Shown: piece by piece, positions 41,330 through 49,757 of the stretch
Layout of the letters: the number at the start of each line of letters is the position of its first letter
How positions within the stretch are numbered: the stretch's first letter is position 1
NCBI GenBank assembly: GCA_020057405.1
Contig: JAGVFW010000013.1
Location: forward strand, 87,144-151,143
Length of the DNA: 64,000 nt
Direction of reading: 5' to 3'
Source: an archaeon
Lineage (GTDB): Archaea; Micrarchaeota; Micrarchaeia; Norongarragalinales; UBA97
Position numbers and translations under genes: made by a program
Notes under the pieces: generated by a model
Seen by the model: the letters and a program-made list of their open reading frames with translations, nothing else
What the model was told of the DNA's origin: nothing
The model's database searches: none

Positions 41330-42370
41330 ATGCGTCTTTCCCCAGCCCTTCTCGTACTTCTTGCGCTCGTCTGCATTGCGCGGGCGGCAAGCCCGCTTGA
41401 CGAAGCTTCGTTTTACGCATACCCGGACGAAAAACCAAGCATCGTACCCCTGCCGTTCAACAACACTCTTTACTACCTCGTCATTTCAAACAACTCGCCT
41501 GTAGCACTCTTCTTTCCCAACGGCACGTCATTCGTCAGGGTCACCGACTACGACGTGCTAAGCGCAGTGTTTGCGTCAAACGCGTCAGTCATCCAAGCCG
41601 CAACAAACTACTCTGCACAAGCGGCCGCCGACTACGCCATCCGCCAGACCGACCGCGCACAGTACGCCTTTAAGCGACAAGCGCGTTTCCTGCGGGAAAC
41701 CAAGCTAAAGTCCCTAGCCGACAGTTGGGCAAACGTCTCCCGCGACTATTCCGTCCCCCGCAACCTCAAATTGCCAGTGATGGACACCTACCTTCAAACC
41801 ATGAAGGAAACGCTTGACGCAATAGCCGCGTCAAAGACGCTTGAGGCCTCCCAGCGATACGCCGCACAGTTCGACATCTACTACGGCCAGGCAATTGCCC
41901 TCTACCGCGCCTACCTCGCCGTCCTGCCAGACTACCGCAAAAGCGCAGTCTCGCTAATCAACGCCACACAATCAATAGACGCCGCGCTAAAACGCGGCGT
42001 GATAAGCGCGACTGAAGCCGAAGCCGCCCGCCGCGACAAGCTTTCCATCGAGGCCGACCTCGTCGGGGCCGAAAACCAGATGATAAACGGCAAGCCCTTC
42101 TTTACCGACACGCCCGAACTGCTCGCCAGCATTTCTGCAAACGCCACGCGCATAACCGCGCTAAACAAACGCAAGCGAACCGACAACACCGGGCTCTACG
42201 TTGCCGCCATCCTAGCGTTCGTCTGCATCGCCGCAATCGCTTACTTCTTCCGCACCCGCATTGCAGAATTCCTCTCGGGCCAAAAAGAGGAAGTGACGGG
42301 GGAGTTCTCAGAAAAAATCGGCAAGCTCATGAACAAGCTCTCCAAAGTCGAGCAAGAAGGGGAAAAGTAA
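41330..42370 (+). CDS. Secreted protein with C-terminal membrane anchor
   Basis: It has 346 residues from ATG 41330, which gives a clean signal peptide (MRLSPALLVLLALVCIARAA). The extracellular part is helical (AQYAFKRQARFLRE, YLQTMKETLDAI) with a few N-x-S/T sites. A TM helix (GLYVAAILAFVCIAAIAYFF) and a 45-residue cytosolic tail follow. It resembles the 27392 gene in layout. No family is recognised. Confidence 0.65.
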   Translation: MRLSPALLVLLALVCIARAASPLDEASFYAYPDEKPSIVPLPFNNTLYYLVISNNSPVALFFPNGTSFVRVTDYDVLSAVFASNASVIQAATNYSAQAAADYAIRQTDRAQYAFKRQARFLRETKLKSLADSWANVSRDYSVPRNLKLPVMDTYLQTMKETLDAIAASKTLEASQRYAAQFDIYYGQAIALYRAYLAVLPDYRKSAVSLINATQSIDAALKRGVISATEAEAARRDKLSIEADLVGAENQMINGKPFFTDTPELLASISANATRITALNKRKRTDNTGLYVAAILAFVCIAAIAYFFRTRIAEFLSGQKEEVTGEFSEKIGKLMNKLSKVEQEGEK

Positions 42371-42397
42371 TTGCCCGGGCGTGTTGCACTAGCCGGA

Positions 42398-42664
42398 CTA
42401 TTCCTGCAGCTGCTGCCATAACCCGCGTTTTTTGAGCAACAACTCGCGCGCAACCGACTGTAGCACGGTGCTAAACCGCAGGGCCTCGTCGGGGCTCATG
42501 CGGAATCCCACGTTCCCGACGCTGTTGTTGAGCCTAACCGTGAGCAACCCGTCCCTTGGAAAGCCTTTCACCATTTGCGGGCCCTCGCTTTCCAACCCCA
42601 GGCTTGAGCGGTGCGTCTCGCCCTTGTCGTCCTTGTACCAGTGGACGATTTCGTCCTCAATCAT
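42398..42664 (-). CDS. 88-aa conserved hypothetical protein
   Basis: The small soluble protein has MIEDEIVHWYKDDKG, LLTVRLNNSVGNVGFRMSPDEALRF and a helical end. It is divergent from the asparaginase-like gene and convergent with the 41330 gene. The domain is not recognised, and only the open frame and codon pattern support it. Confidence 0.5.
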   Translation of the reverse strand: MIEDEIVHWYKDDKGETHRSSLGLESEGPQMVKGFPRDGLLTVRLNNSVGNVGFRMSPDEALRFSTVLQSVARELLLKKRGLWQQLQE

Positions 42665-42796
42665 CGCATTCCAATCTCCCTGTCGTGCCGTTTCCCCATC
42701 TTTTGGCCTGACCCGCTTTCTTCACAACAACAAAACCGCCCCCGATTAATAGCCGCTTTCGCCAGTGGCTTGCCGGGGTTGCCGGGGCCTCCGCGG

Positions 42797-42807
42797 CCTT
42801 TAAATTC
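42797..42807 (+). promoter_or_regulatory. TATA element of the asparaginase-like gene
   Basis: CTTTAAATT (42798-42806) is 31 nt before ATG 42833, giving a leaderless or near-leaderless message. Confidence 0.5.
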
Positions 42808-42832
42808 CCGCCCGAAAACAGTTTTGTTGCAT

Positions 42833-44410
42833 ATGTTCCGCAACCCGCTCCGCCGTCTTTCCAACCTGTTTGCGCGTTCAAAGGGCGACCGGATGCAAAT
42901 CCCGCAGGCAAAGCCGCCACTCAAGGACAACCCCGAGGCCGGCCAATCCCCTCCGCCCAATGCGAAGCAGAAAATAGTCATCATCAGTGCAGGCGGCACG
43001 CCACTTCAGGAAGTTACTCATGGCGTGCTTAGTAGCCGGCCATTTGACGCTGACGTCAAACGCCACAAGCAGCTAACTAAATTAGTGCGAAAACTTCGGG
43101 AAGGCCCGAAGCGGCAAACTGCAGGGGCGGAACTTGCCGAAATTGAGAAAGAACTTGCACCATTCCGCGTCAGTCTGGAAGAAAAGCTGGCCCCCATCCT
43201 CGACCCCCTGCGCAAGCAATACGATTTTGAAATCATCGACTTGTTCCGGGCGGAGGGCGACGAGTTCCGCGGAGGCGTCGACTCGAATGAGATGGACATG
43301 GCGCGCACGAAAAAACTCGCCGAGACAATAGTGCATTACCAAAACGACGATTCTGTAAGCGGCATAGTCGGCATTCACGGCACTGACACCATGCCGGAAA
43401 CGCTGATGGAACTAGAGTACGCGATAAAAAACCTCAAAAAGCCAAACGTCCTTACCGGCGCGCAATACCCCATGTTTGACGATCCCCGGTTTGCAAATCC
43501 CGATCCCCAAAATTCCAAGCCTTCAAACCCGTTCAAAGCGTTTGAGAAGAATCTCAAGCGGTCGATAACGCTGGCCGCTGCGGATAATTTCAACCGCAAC
43601 GCAATATGCTTTGGCTACGCGACCGGGGATACGAACCGCAACTACGTCATAGGCGCGCGCAACGCGGAGAAGGAGAGCGCCGAGTCACAGAATGCGTTTT
43701 TGCATCCCGATGCAACTATTTATGGCCGCGTTGCCGTCAAGCACGGCTTCACTCTTGGAAACGACCCGTATGAGCGGGAGAATCCTATTCTCATGAGGCA
43801 GCTGGCTCAGTGGGTGAAGTTAGAGCCCAATTACGACGCGCCAACCACGCTGGACTTCAAGTTCGCAGGCGGAGTCAAAAAGCGCGACATATACAAGCAG
43901 CACGTCGACCTCCCAATTTTCGCCAGGGGGTTAGTCCTCGGCCTTCGGCCAAAGGGCAACGCGCCGGCGGAAGTGGCGCGTCGGCTGAAATGGCGGTCGC
44001 GCTTCTACCCTCTCATCGCAACTTCGCATACCAAGGGCAAAGTCAGCCTCATCGGCATGTCTCCCGAAGGCAGCCATTTTTCCTACGACGCCGGAAGCGG
44101 GGTCCTGGCGGCAGGCGCGCTTCCCTCAGGTGGGCACACTCCCCTCTCTGCCCTAAAGCGCCTGTCCTACATCCTCGCACACAACCAACAAATCAAGTCT
44201 TTTGCGAAGCGCTCGAAGCTCAAGTACCGTTCCCTGCGGGACGCGCTTTACCTCTCCGGCGGCCAGTTCGACAACGACGAGATAAAGCGGGCCCACGCAG
44301 AAGCCCTCAAGCTGCCCATAACCGAGCAAGACCTGCTAGTGCACATCCCCTTCGAACAGGCCCTTTCCATCATTGCGAAGCGCCTTCGCAGCCCGCGGCT
44401 GAAAATCTAG
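42833..44410 (+). CDS. Divergent asparaginase-like protein
   Basis: The 525-residue protein has the two asparaginase signatures: AGGTPLQEV (53-61, first catalytic Thr) and GIHGTDTMPETLMELE (180-195, Thr-Asp). VLTGAQYP also matches type I/II asparaginases. It is longer than usual, with a Lys/Glu-rich insertion (about 70-125) between the two active-site loops and an extended C-terminus. It could be a GatD-like or amidohydrolase paralog. The usual second GGT context is altered, so activity is uncertain. Confidence 0.75.
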   Translation: MFRNPLRRLSNLFARSKGDRMQIPQAKPPLKDNPEAGQSPPPNAKQKIVIISAGGTPLQEVTHGVLSSRPFDADVKRHKQLTKLVRKLREGPKRQTAGAELAEIEKELAPFRVSLEEKLAPILDPLRKQYDFEIIDLFRAEGDEFRGGVDSNEMDMARTKKLAETIVHYQNDDSVSGIVGIHGTDTMPETLMELEYAIKNLKKPNVLTGAQYPMFDDPRFANPDPQNSKPSNPFKAFEKNLKRSITLAAADNFNRNAICFGYATGDTNRNYVIGARNAEKESAESQNAFLHPDATIYGRVAVKHGFTLGNDPYERENPILMRQLAQWVKLEPNYDAPTTLDFKFAGGVKKRDIYKQHVDLPIFARGLVLGLRPKGNAPAEVARRLKWRSRFYPLIATSHTKGKVSLIGMSPEGSHFSYDAGSGVLAAGALPSGGHTPLSALKRLSYILAHNQQIKSFAKRSKLKYRSLRDALYLSGGQFDNDEIKRAHAEALKLPITEQDLLVHIPFEQALSIIAKRLRSPRLKI

Positions 44411-44459
44411 ATTTCCCTTTGCCTTTTCGAAGCGGTTTTAAACGCTGTTAGCGTAATGA

Positions 44460-44795
44460 ATGCACAGTCAGTGGGTGGGGCAAATGTTGGGGGTTAACGA
44501 GGTTGTCAGGTTCGGCGCGCTAGCCGCGCTATTTGCCTTCGCGTTTCTGCTCTTCCTAGCCTACCGCCAGCAAAAGGAGGCTCTCGCCCGCCTTCGCGAC
44601 GTGAAAGTCAGGCTCGATCGCCTCTCGACGCTCGTCGAGGCGCTAGGGGAGGAAAAAAAGGTAATCGCCGGCCAGATTGACAAGAAAGTCGAGCGCCACT
44701 CGCTCTCGGCAATCCTCGAGCAGACTGTTGACGCCCTTTACACTGCAATGCCGAAGCCCGAAGTTGCGGTAGTCCGCGCCCGGCAAAAAAGATGA
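44460..44795 (+). CDS. Membrane-anchored coiled-coil protein
   Basis: The 111-residue protein has one TM helix (about 18-36) and a cytosolic helical part (ALARLRDVKVRLDRLSTLVEAL). The start may instead be ATG 44484, which has GGGTGGGG before it. It is co-oriented with the next gene, which has the same plan, 6 nt downstream. The pair may form a heteromeric membrane coiled coil. Confidence 0.55.
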   Translation: MHSQWVGQMLGVNEVVRFGALAALFAFAFLLFLAYRQQKEALARLRDVKVRLDRLSTLVEALGEEKKVIAGQIDKKVERHSLSAILEQTVDALYTAMPKPEVAVVRARQKR

Positions 44796-44801
44796 TAAAA
44801 A

Positions 44802-45086
44802 ATGGCTGAAGAACTTAGCGCAGAAGCGCTCATTTTCCTCGTCGTCTTCCTAATCGCTACTTTCTGGGTCGTGCGCCTCTTCATGAAACTAAACCGCGAA
44901 GTGCGCGAAAAGACCGACAAGATAACCGAGAAGATGAACGAGCTCGAGCGCGAGTACGTCGGCATCAAGCCCGAGCTGGCGGAATTGCGTGCCATGCTTG
45001 ACGCCCGCGTCGACTACTCGTTTCTCGAAAAGAAGCTCCACGAGCTAGTCGTCATGGTAATGGACAGAACGAAGTCAAGGCGCTAG
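44802..45086 (+). CDS. Membrane-anchored coiled-coil protein
   Basis: The 94-residue protein has an N-terminal TM helix (ALIFLVVFLIATFWVVRLF) followed by a charged coiled coil (KLNREVREKTDKITEKMNELE). It is probably translated with the preceding gene. No domain is recognised. Confidence 0.55.
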   Translation: MAEELSAEALIFLVVFLIATFWVVRLFMKLNREVREKTDKITEKMNELEREYVGIKPELAELRAMLDARVDYSFLEKKLHELVVMVMDRTKSRR

Positions 45087-45115
45087 TTTTTTCCTGCGGA
45101 TTTAAAGCGCCCCCT

Positions 45116-46669
45116 TCACTTCTTGTTTCCCCTGAACCGTTTCTCGATGCCGGCGGCGATTTTGTCGACTTCCTCGCCGATGCCCTTGGCGATAGATGCC
45201 CCTTCCTTTTCGCCCTTGCCTATCTTTCTAGAGTAGTGCCCTATTGCGATTGCAACTATTGCTGCGATGAGCAGGAGCAGCAGGTTGATCCAAATCGTCA
45301 TCCATAAAAGCTGGAAGCTGACTGGGGCCGAGTCTTTCGAGATACCTTCGTAGACGTCGGCAAAGACGTTTGCAGTGAGCGTATAAGTGCCCTGCGAGGG
45401 CGGGTTGGGCCACAAGAGCTGCACCGTCCGAGCTTCTCCAGCCGGGACATTCATGACGTCGCTTGGCCGAAGCACTGCTACCGCCTGGTTTTGCGAGTCA
45501 ATCACGCGCACGACGAGGTTAAGTGGGATTTCGATGTTGCCGTTGTTGCGCACCGTTGCCTTGATTGTTACCGGCGGGGCGGGCTTCGGAGTTCGCAACT
45601 GGTCGGCGAGGTCAAAAATGACTGCGTGGCCCGTGCTTGTTCCGAACAAGTCTGCGTAGTCGGGGTAAATGTCCTCCACTTCGAAAGTGTAGTTTGGCAA
45701 CGGCGCCTGGTATCCGCGCAGCACGTTTAGCAGGTCTTCGCGCACGAAGGACGCCCCCGCGTTGGGCTTTATTTTCGTGAGCTTGACGATGAAGCGCACG
45801 CCGGCCGCGGTCTTTAGCACTTCGCCCGCGTTTATCACGCTCTGCCCAACCCCGACGACCACTTCCTGGTGCGTCTGGTTTAAGAGTGTGGCAAGCTGGG
45901 CGAGTGAATAGACGCTGACTTCGGGCACGACGTAGACGGGGTACTCGTGCGAGTAAAGCAGCGTGTTTTCAAGCACCTCGCCGGTTGTCACCAGGCTTTG
46001 CGAGCCCGGCGGCTTTATCTTGAAAGCGAATTCGTTGACCTTTCGAGTTGTCTCGAACTCGTCGCGGCCCCTGATGAAAGTCACGTCGAGGTCGGCTAAC
46101 TGCCTCATGCGCGTTTCCTCGATGTTGCCAACGACGATGACCCGCCTGACGCCAACCTGCCTCATCGCATCGATGACGTCCTGCTTGGGGCCTAAAGTTC
46201 CTTCGCTTGGCACCATCGCGGCTCCAAGCGTGCGTGCGAGGTAAGTCGAGGAGATTGCGTCGAGGGCAAAGTCGTCGCGCGTTATTATGACTGTCTTCGG
46301 CCTCATTTTCTGAAGCAAGAGTATTGCCAGGTCATGGTGGTCGACGTATGGTGCGGCCTTGACGCTCAGGCCAACCGAGCGCAGGCTTATCGTAAGGGCA
46401 GGCAGTTCGCTCGTCCGCTTGTAGTAGAGGAGCGCTTCGCTCACGCGCAGGCCGTAGACTTCTTGGACGAGCGTGCGCAAGTCCTCGTTTCCAAGGATGT
46501 ACTTGAACTTGTAGCCTTCAGCATACGAGTACTGGGCCGCAATCACCGCGTCCTGCCAGGCCGGGGAGTTGAGCACGACTACGGCCGTAGCAGTGTTGGC
46601 AGTCTGGGCCGAGGCGAAGCTAGCTGCAGTAATCAAGAGGAACAAAAATGCAAAGGCACGCCGTATCAC
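45116..46669 (-). CDS. Secreted CWB2-like wall-binding protein with TM anchor
   Basis: The 517-residue protein has a signal peptide (1-22) and two or three CWB2-like alpha/beta repeats (AVVVLNSPAWQDAVIAAQYS, VIDAMRQVGVRRVIVVGN), which bind cell-wall polymers in bacterial S-layer proteins. A beta domain (PPVTIKATVRNNGNIEIPL) and a C-terminal TM helix (WINLLLLLIAAIVAIAIGHY) with a basic tail follow. It is a candidate for anchoring to surface glycan. GTG 46669 follows the upstream stop by three bases. Confidence 0.7.
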   Translation of the reverse strand: MIRRAFAFLFLLITAASFASAQTANTATAVVVLNSPAWQDAVIAAQYSYAEGYKFKYILGNEDLRTLVQEVYGLRVSEALLYYKRTSELPALTISLRSVGLSVKAAPYVDHHDLAILLLQKMRPKTVIITRDDFALDAISSTYLARTLGAAMVPSEGTLGPKQDVIDAMRQVGVRRVIVVGNIEETRMRQLADLDVTFIRGRDEFETTRKVNEFAFKIKPPGSQSLVTTGEVLENTLLYSHEYPVYVVPEVSVYSLAQLATLLNQTHQEVVVGVGQSVINAGEVLKTAAGVRFIVKLTKIKPNAGASFVREDLLNVLRGYQAPLPNYTFEVEDIYPDYADLFGTSTGHAVIFDLADQLRTPKPAPPVTIKATVRNNGNIEIPLNLVVRVIDSQNQAVAVLRPSDVMNVPAGEARTVQLLWPNPPSQGTYTLTANVFADVYEGISKDSAPVSFQLLWMTIWINLLLLLIAAIVAIAIGHYSRKIGKGEKEGASIAKGIGEEVDKIAAGIEKRFRGNKK

Positions 46670-46672
46670 ACC

Positions 46673-49600
46673 CTATCCTGCCTCCAAATAAGTGTCCAAT
46701 CGTCCAAGCGCACCCGGAAAAACGATTTCGTAGTCAGCCACGGTGCCGGTATAGTCCATGGCGTTATAGTTGACATTCGCGCAGAATATAATGCTGTCGC
46801 CACCCGTGTACGTTCCGCTGTTGTCCTGGTCGGAATACAGCGATCCAATGAACGAATTGTTGTCACTTGAGTTCATCACATTCACATTCGCCAGCCGACA
46901 CGTGTTGCGCAAAGTCGCGTTGTAGTTCCACGCGAGCTTGTCCTGCGAGCGCACCAAATTTAGGAACGTGTCCATCGCCGGCATGTCGTCCGCCAGTGAC
47001 GCCGTTCGCAGCCTTGACCACGTGATTGGGCTGCCGCTTCGGGTGATGTAGATTGTCGCGTTTTTAATCCTGCCTGCCGGGGGTTTGATGAACGCGCTGT
47101 TGCCGCTGCCGTTAAGTTGCATGAAAACCTGGCCCCGGTATGCCGTGTAGTTTTCAGTCCCCCCGACAGGATTGAGCGTGTAGTTGATAAACGCTAGGGC
47201 CGAGGCGTTCATGTTCCCCTCGGTGTCGGTGACGTAATACCGCCAGCGCAGGGAACTGTAGCCCGACAAGTTGACGAACTTCGTGACGTTGCTCCAGTTG
47301 GCGTTGCCAGTAAAGTCAACTGCCGAATCGTTGACGAGCACGCCGCTGCCGTTGTCAAACTCGAAGATGTAGGACTCGAACTGCACGTTATCAGTCCAAT
47401 AAGCGCTGAAAGTGATGTTAGTCGCCGCCCGCCTGCCGCTTGTGGTGTTACCCGACCAGTTCGGCGGTTCCGTGTCGTTTGACACAACTATCCAGACCGT
47501 CTGGCTGAAGTTTACCGTCGCGTTCGTGCTATTCACCAGGCTGTTGGTAGCGTTTGCGGTGAAGTTGTGCGGCGTGTAAGTGTTGTTGAACGTGTTGTTG
47601 CCGATAACTTGCGTGACTTCAACCCACGGCGTCACGCCGTCAACATCAGTCACCAGGTTTTTCCACATGGGGTTGGTGAAAGAACCCGTAGTGTTCGTTA
47701 TGTTGACGAGCGCGTTCGAGATTGCCGTATTGTTTTCCCAAGTGACATTGACGCGCACGAACCACTTGACTGTGAAGTTGTTGGACCACCCGGCACTCCA
47801 TCCGACTGCAGTGAGATTGAATGTCGTGTTGACGATTGTGACGTTTGAGTCGCCCTTCAAAAACACGTCGGCGTAGTTGGTGTCGCAGCCGTTGTTGCAC
47901 GAGTGCATGACGCTCTGGGTAAGTGCGTTGTCGGCAGACGCGGTAGAGTTATAGCCTGCGGAGAATGAGTCGAAAGTCGTGTTTGTGAAGTTGTGCATGT
48001 TGCTTCCGTAGAGGTAGGCCGCGTAGGCACGCGTGAAGCCGGCGGTCGGCAAAAAGCTCGCGTTGAGCACGACGTGCGTGAAAGTGCCGTTTGAGGTGTT
48101 AAGCAAGGTCAGGGCGTTTGCAAGCCTGCCGTTTGTGAAGATGGCGCTTGAGGACACGCTTAGGCCGAAGCTGTAGAGTGCGTAAATGCCGCTTGCGTTC
48201 GTGTCGTTGGTCGCAATTTCGCTGTCAATGACGGTAATGTTGCTTGACCGAAGCAGGTAGATGCCGCTTGCATTCGTGCTGTTTGTAAGTATTGTCGTTG
48301 AATCGATGAATAGGTTTGTCGAGTCCGTCGCGTTGATGCCGTCGGCGTTCGTGCCGTTTGTGATGAACGTGCAAAGAGTCGCGTTGAACCTATCGACGTT
48401 GAGGAGCGACACTGCGTCGGAGTTCGTGCGGTTGGTGCGGATCGTCACGCCAATGAGCGTGATGTTGTTGGCGTTGACCACGCGCAGGCCGTGCGAGCGC
48501 GTGCCATTTGTGGTAATGGTGGTGTTGATGATGGTGACATTGATGCTGTTGCTAATGCCCGTGCCGTTTAAGTAAATCGCGGGCGAGTCGATGAGCGCAA
48601 CGCCCGACTGTCCGATGCGGCAGCCCCGGATGGTGATGTTCTCGAGGCCGACTGTGCTGTAGTTGATTCCCACTCCGGCCGAAGTAGTGGCGTAGGTGAT
48701 GTTGTAGCCCTCGCAGTCAAGTGTGATGTTGCTGTGGGTAAACGTGATGCAGTTGATTGTTGCCGAAATGCTCTTGTTTAGGGTGTAAAGCGAGTTGAAC
48801 CCTTCCTCGGCGCCGGTGTAGGGCAGCCCGCCGCAGCGGTTTATCGCATGGGGGTCTGCTGCGATGAATGTGTTGATTTGCGTTGCATTCATGTTGCCTT
48901 GCGTGTCGTTGGCGTAGACGCGCCAGCGCACGACGCTGCCGATGGCCGGAAGGATTTTGGTGACGTTGGTCTGGTTTCGCTTGTCGTAGAAGTTGACGAG
49001 CGAATCGTTCACCATCGTGCCGCTGCCGTCGTCGTACTCAAAGACGTACCCCCACAACTGGTTTTCATCCTGCCAGTCTACCATGAAGAGCGCCGCTTCG
49101 CCGGCTCTCGTGGTGTTGGTGTAGTTGCGCGTGTAGTTGGGCGTGAGCAGGTCGCCGTGGAATGAGAGGTTGGCGATGGTGAAGTTGCCCATAAACCGGG
49201 GTGTGCTTCCGTCCTCGTACCACATTTTTACCCTGCCGATTGCGCTTGTCTGTAGCTGTATGATTACTGCCAAGCGGCTTCCGGTGGGCAGGAACTTGGA
49301 GGTTACCACGCCGAATGTGAGTTGTCTTGCGATGCAGGCTGCGGTTGTAGTGACGTTGAAGTAGGCCGTCTGGCCGATTTTCGTCATGGATCCGGTATAA
49401 GTGCTGTAGTTGTAGAGCCAGGCGCGCGCGCCGTTGCTTCCCGCGGCTGCCGTGACGTTGAGGCAAACGAAGACGCCTGCAGTGCCGCTCATGTTGCGCA
49501 TTTGACTTGAGTTAACTGGGTCTTCGTAGAACGTGAAGTTTACTATGTTGTTGCTGACTTCGTCGTGCGCAAGTGTCTTTGCCGGTAAGCTCGTCTGGTT

Positions 49601-49732
49601 CATCGTGTAGAATGAGGCAGTGTCGTTGATTGTCACGAGTGTGGTGCTGTTTCTGAGAAACAGCGTGGCGGCGTTGACATTCGGCACTGTAACGACGATA
49701 AGCAGTAGGAGCAGAAACAGCCTTCCCTTCAC
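46673..49732 (-). CDS. Secreted beta-helix surface protein
   Basis: The 1019-residue protein has a signal peptide (LFLLLLLIVVTVPNVNA). Residues about 290-620 are a right-handed parallel beta-helix (PbH1/NosD-like: CEGYNITYATTSAGVG, ENITIRGCRIG, NSTNASGIYLLRSSNITVIDS), flanked by Ig-like domains with FEYDDGSGTMVNDS motifs repeated twice. There are dozens of N-x-S/T sites. No C-terminal TM is visible. Beta-helices often bind or cut polysaccharide. It is in one transcription unit with the CWB2-like gene. Confidence 0.75.
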   Translation of the reverse strand: MKGRLFLLLLLIVVTVPNVNAATLFLRNSTTLVTINDTASFYTMNQTSLPAKTLAHDEVSNNIVNFTFYEDPVNSSQMRNMSGTAGVFVCLNVTAAAGSNGARAWLYNYSTYTGSMTKIGQTAYFNVTTTAACIARQLTFGVVTSKFLPTGSRLAVIIQLQTSAIGRVKMWYEDGSTPRFMGNFTIANLSFHGDLLTPNYTRNYTNTTRAGEAALFMVDWQDENQLWGYVFEYDDGSGTMVNDSLVNFYDKRNQTNVTKILPAIGSVVRWRVYANDTQGNMNATQINTFIAADPHAINRCGGLPYTGAEEGFNSLYTLNKSISATINCITFTHSNITLDCEGYNITYATTSAGVGINYSTVGLENITIRGCRIGQSGVALIDSPAIYLNGTGISNSINVTIINTTITTNGTRSHGLRVVNANNITLIGVTIRTNRTNSDAVSLLNVDRFNATLCTFITNGTNADGINATDSTNLFIDSTTILTNSTNASGIYLLRSSNITVIDSEIATNDTNASGIYALYSFGLSVSSSAIFTNGRLANALTLLNTSNGTFTHVVLNASFLPTAGFTRAYAAYLYGSNMHNFTNTTFDSFSAGYNSTASADNALTQSVMHSCNNGCDTNYADVFLKGDSNVTIVNTTFNLTAVGWSAGWSNNFTVKWFVRVNVTWENNTAISNALVNITNTTGSFTNPMWKNLVTDVDGVTPWVEVTQVIGNNTFNNTYTPHNFTANATNSLVNSTNATVNFSQTVWIVVSNDTEPPNWSGNTTSGRRAATNITFSAYWTDNVQFESYIFEFDNGSGVLVNDSAVDFTGNANWSNVTKFVNLSGYSSLRWRYYVTDTEGNMNASALAFINYTLNPVGGTENYTAYRGQVFMQLNGSGNSAFIKPPAGRIKNATIYITRSGSPITWSRLRTASLADDMPAMDTFLNLVRSQDKLAWNYNATLRNTCRLANVNVMNSSDNNSFIGSLYSDQDNSGTYTGGDSIIFCANVNYNAMDYTGTVADYEIVFPGALGRLDTYLEAG

Positions 49733-49757
49733 GCACTAGGGTAGGTTGGATGGTCTT

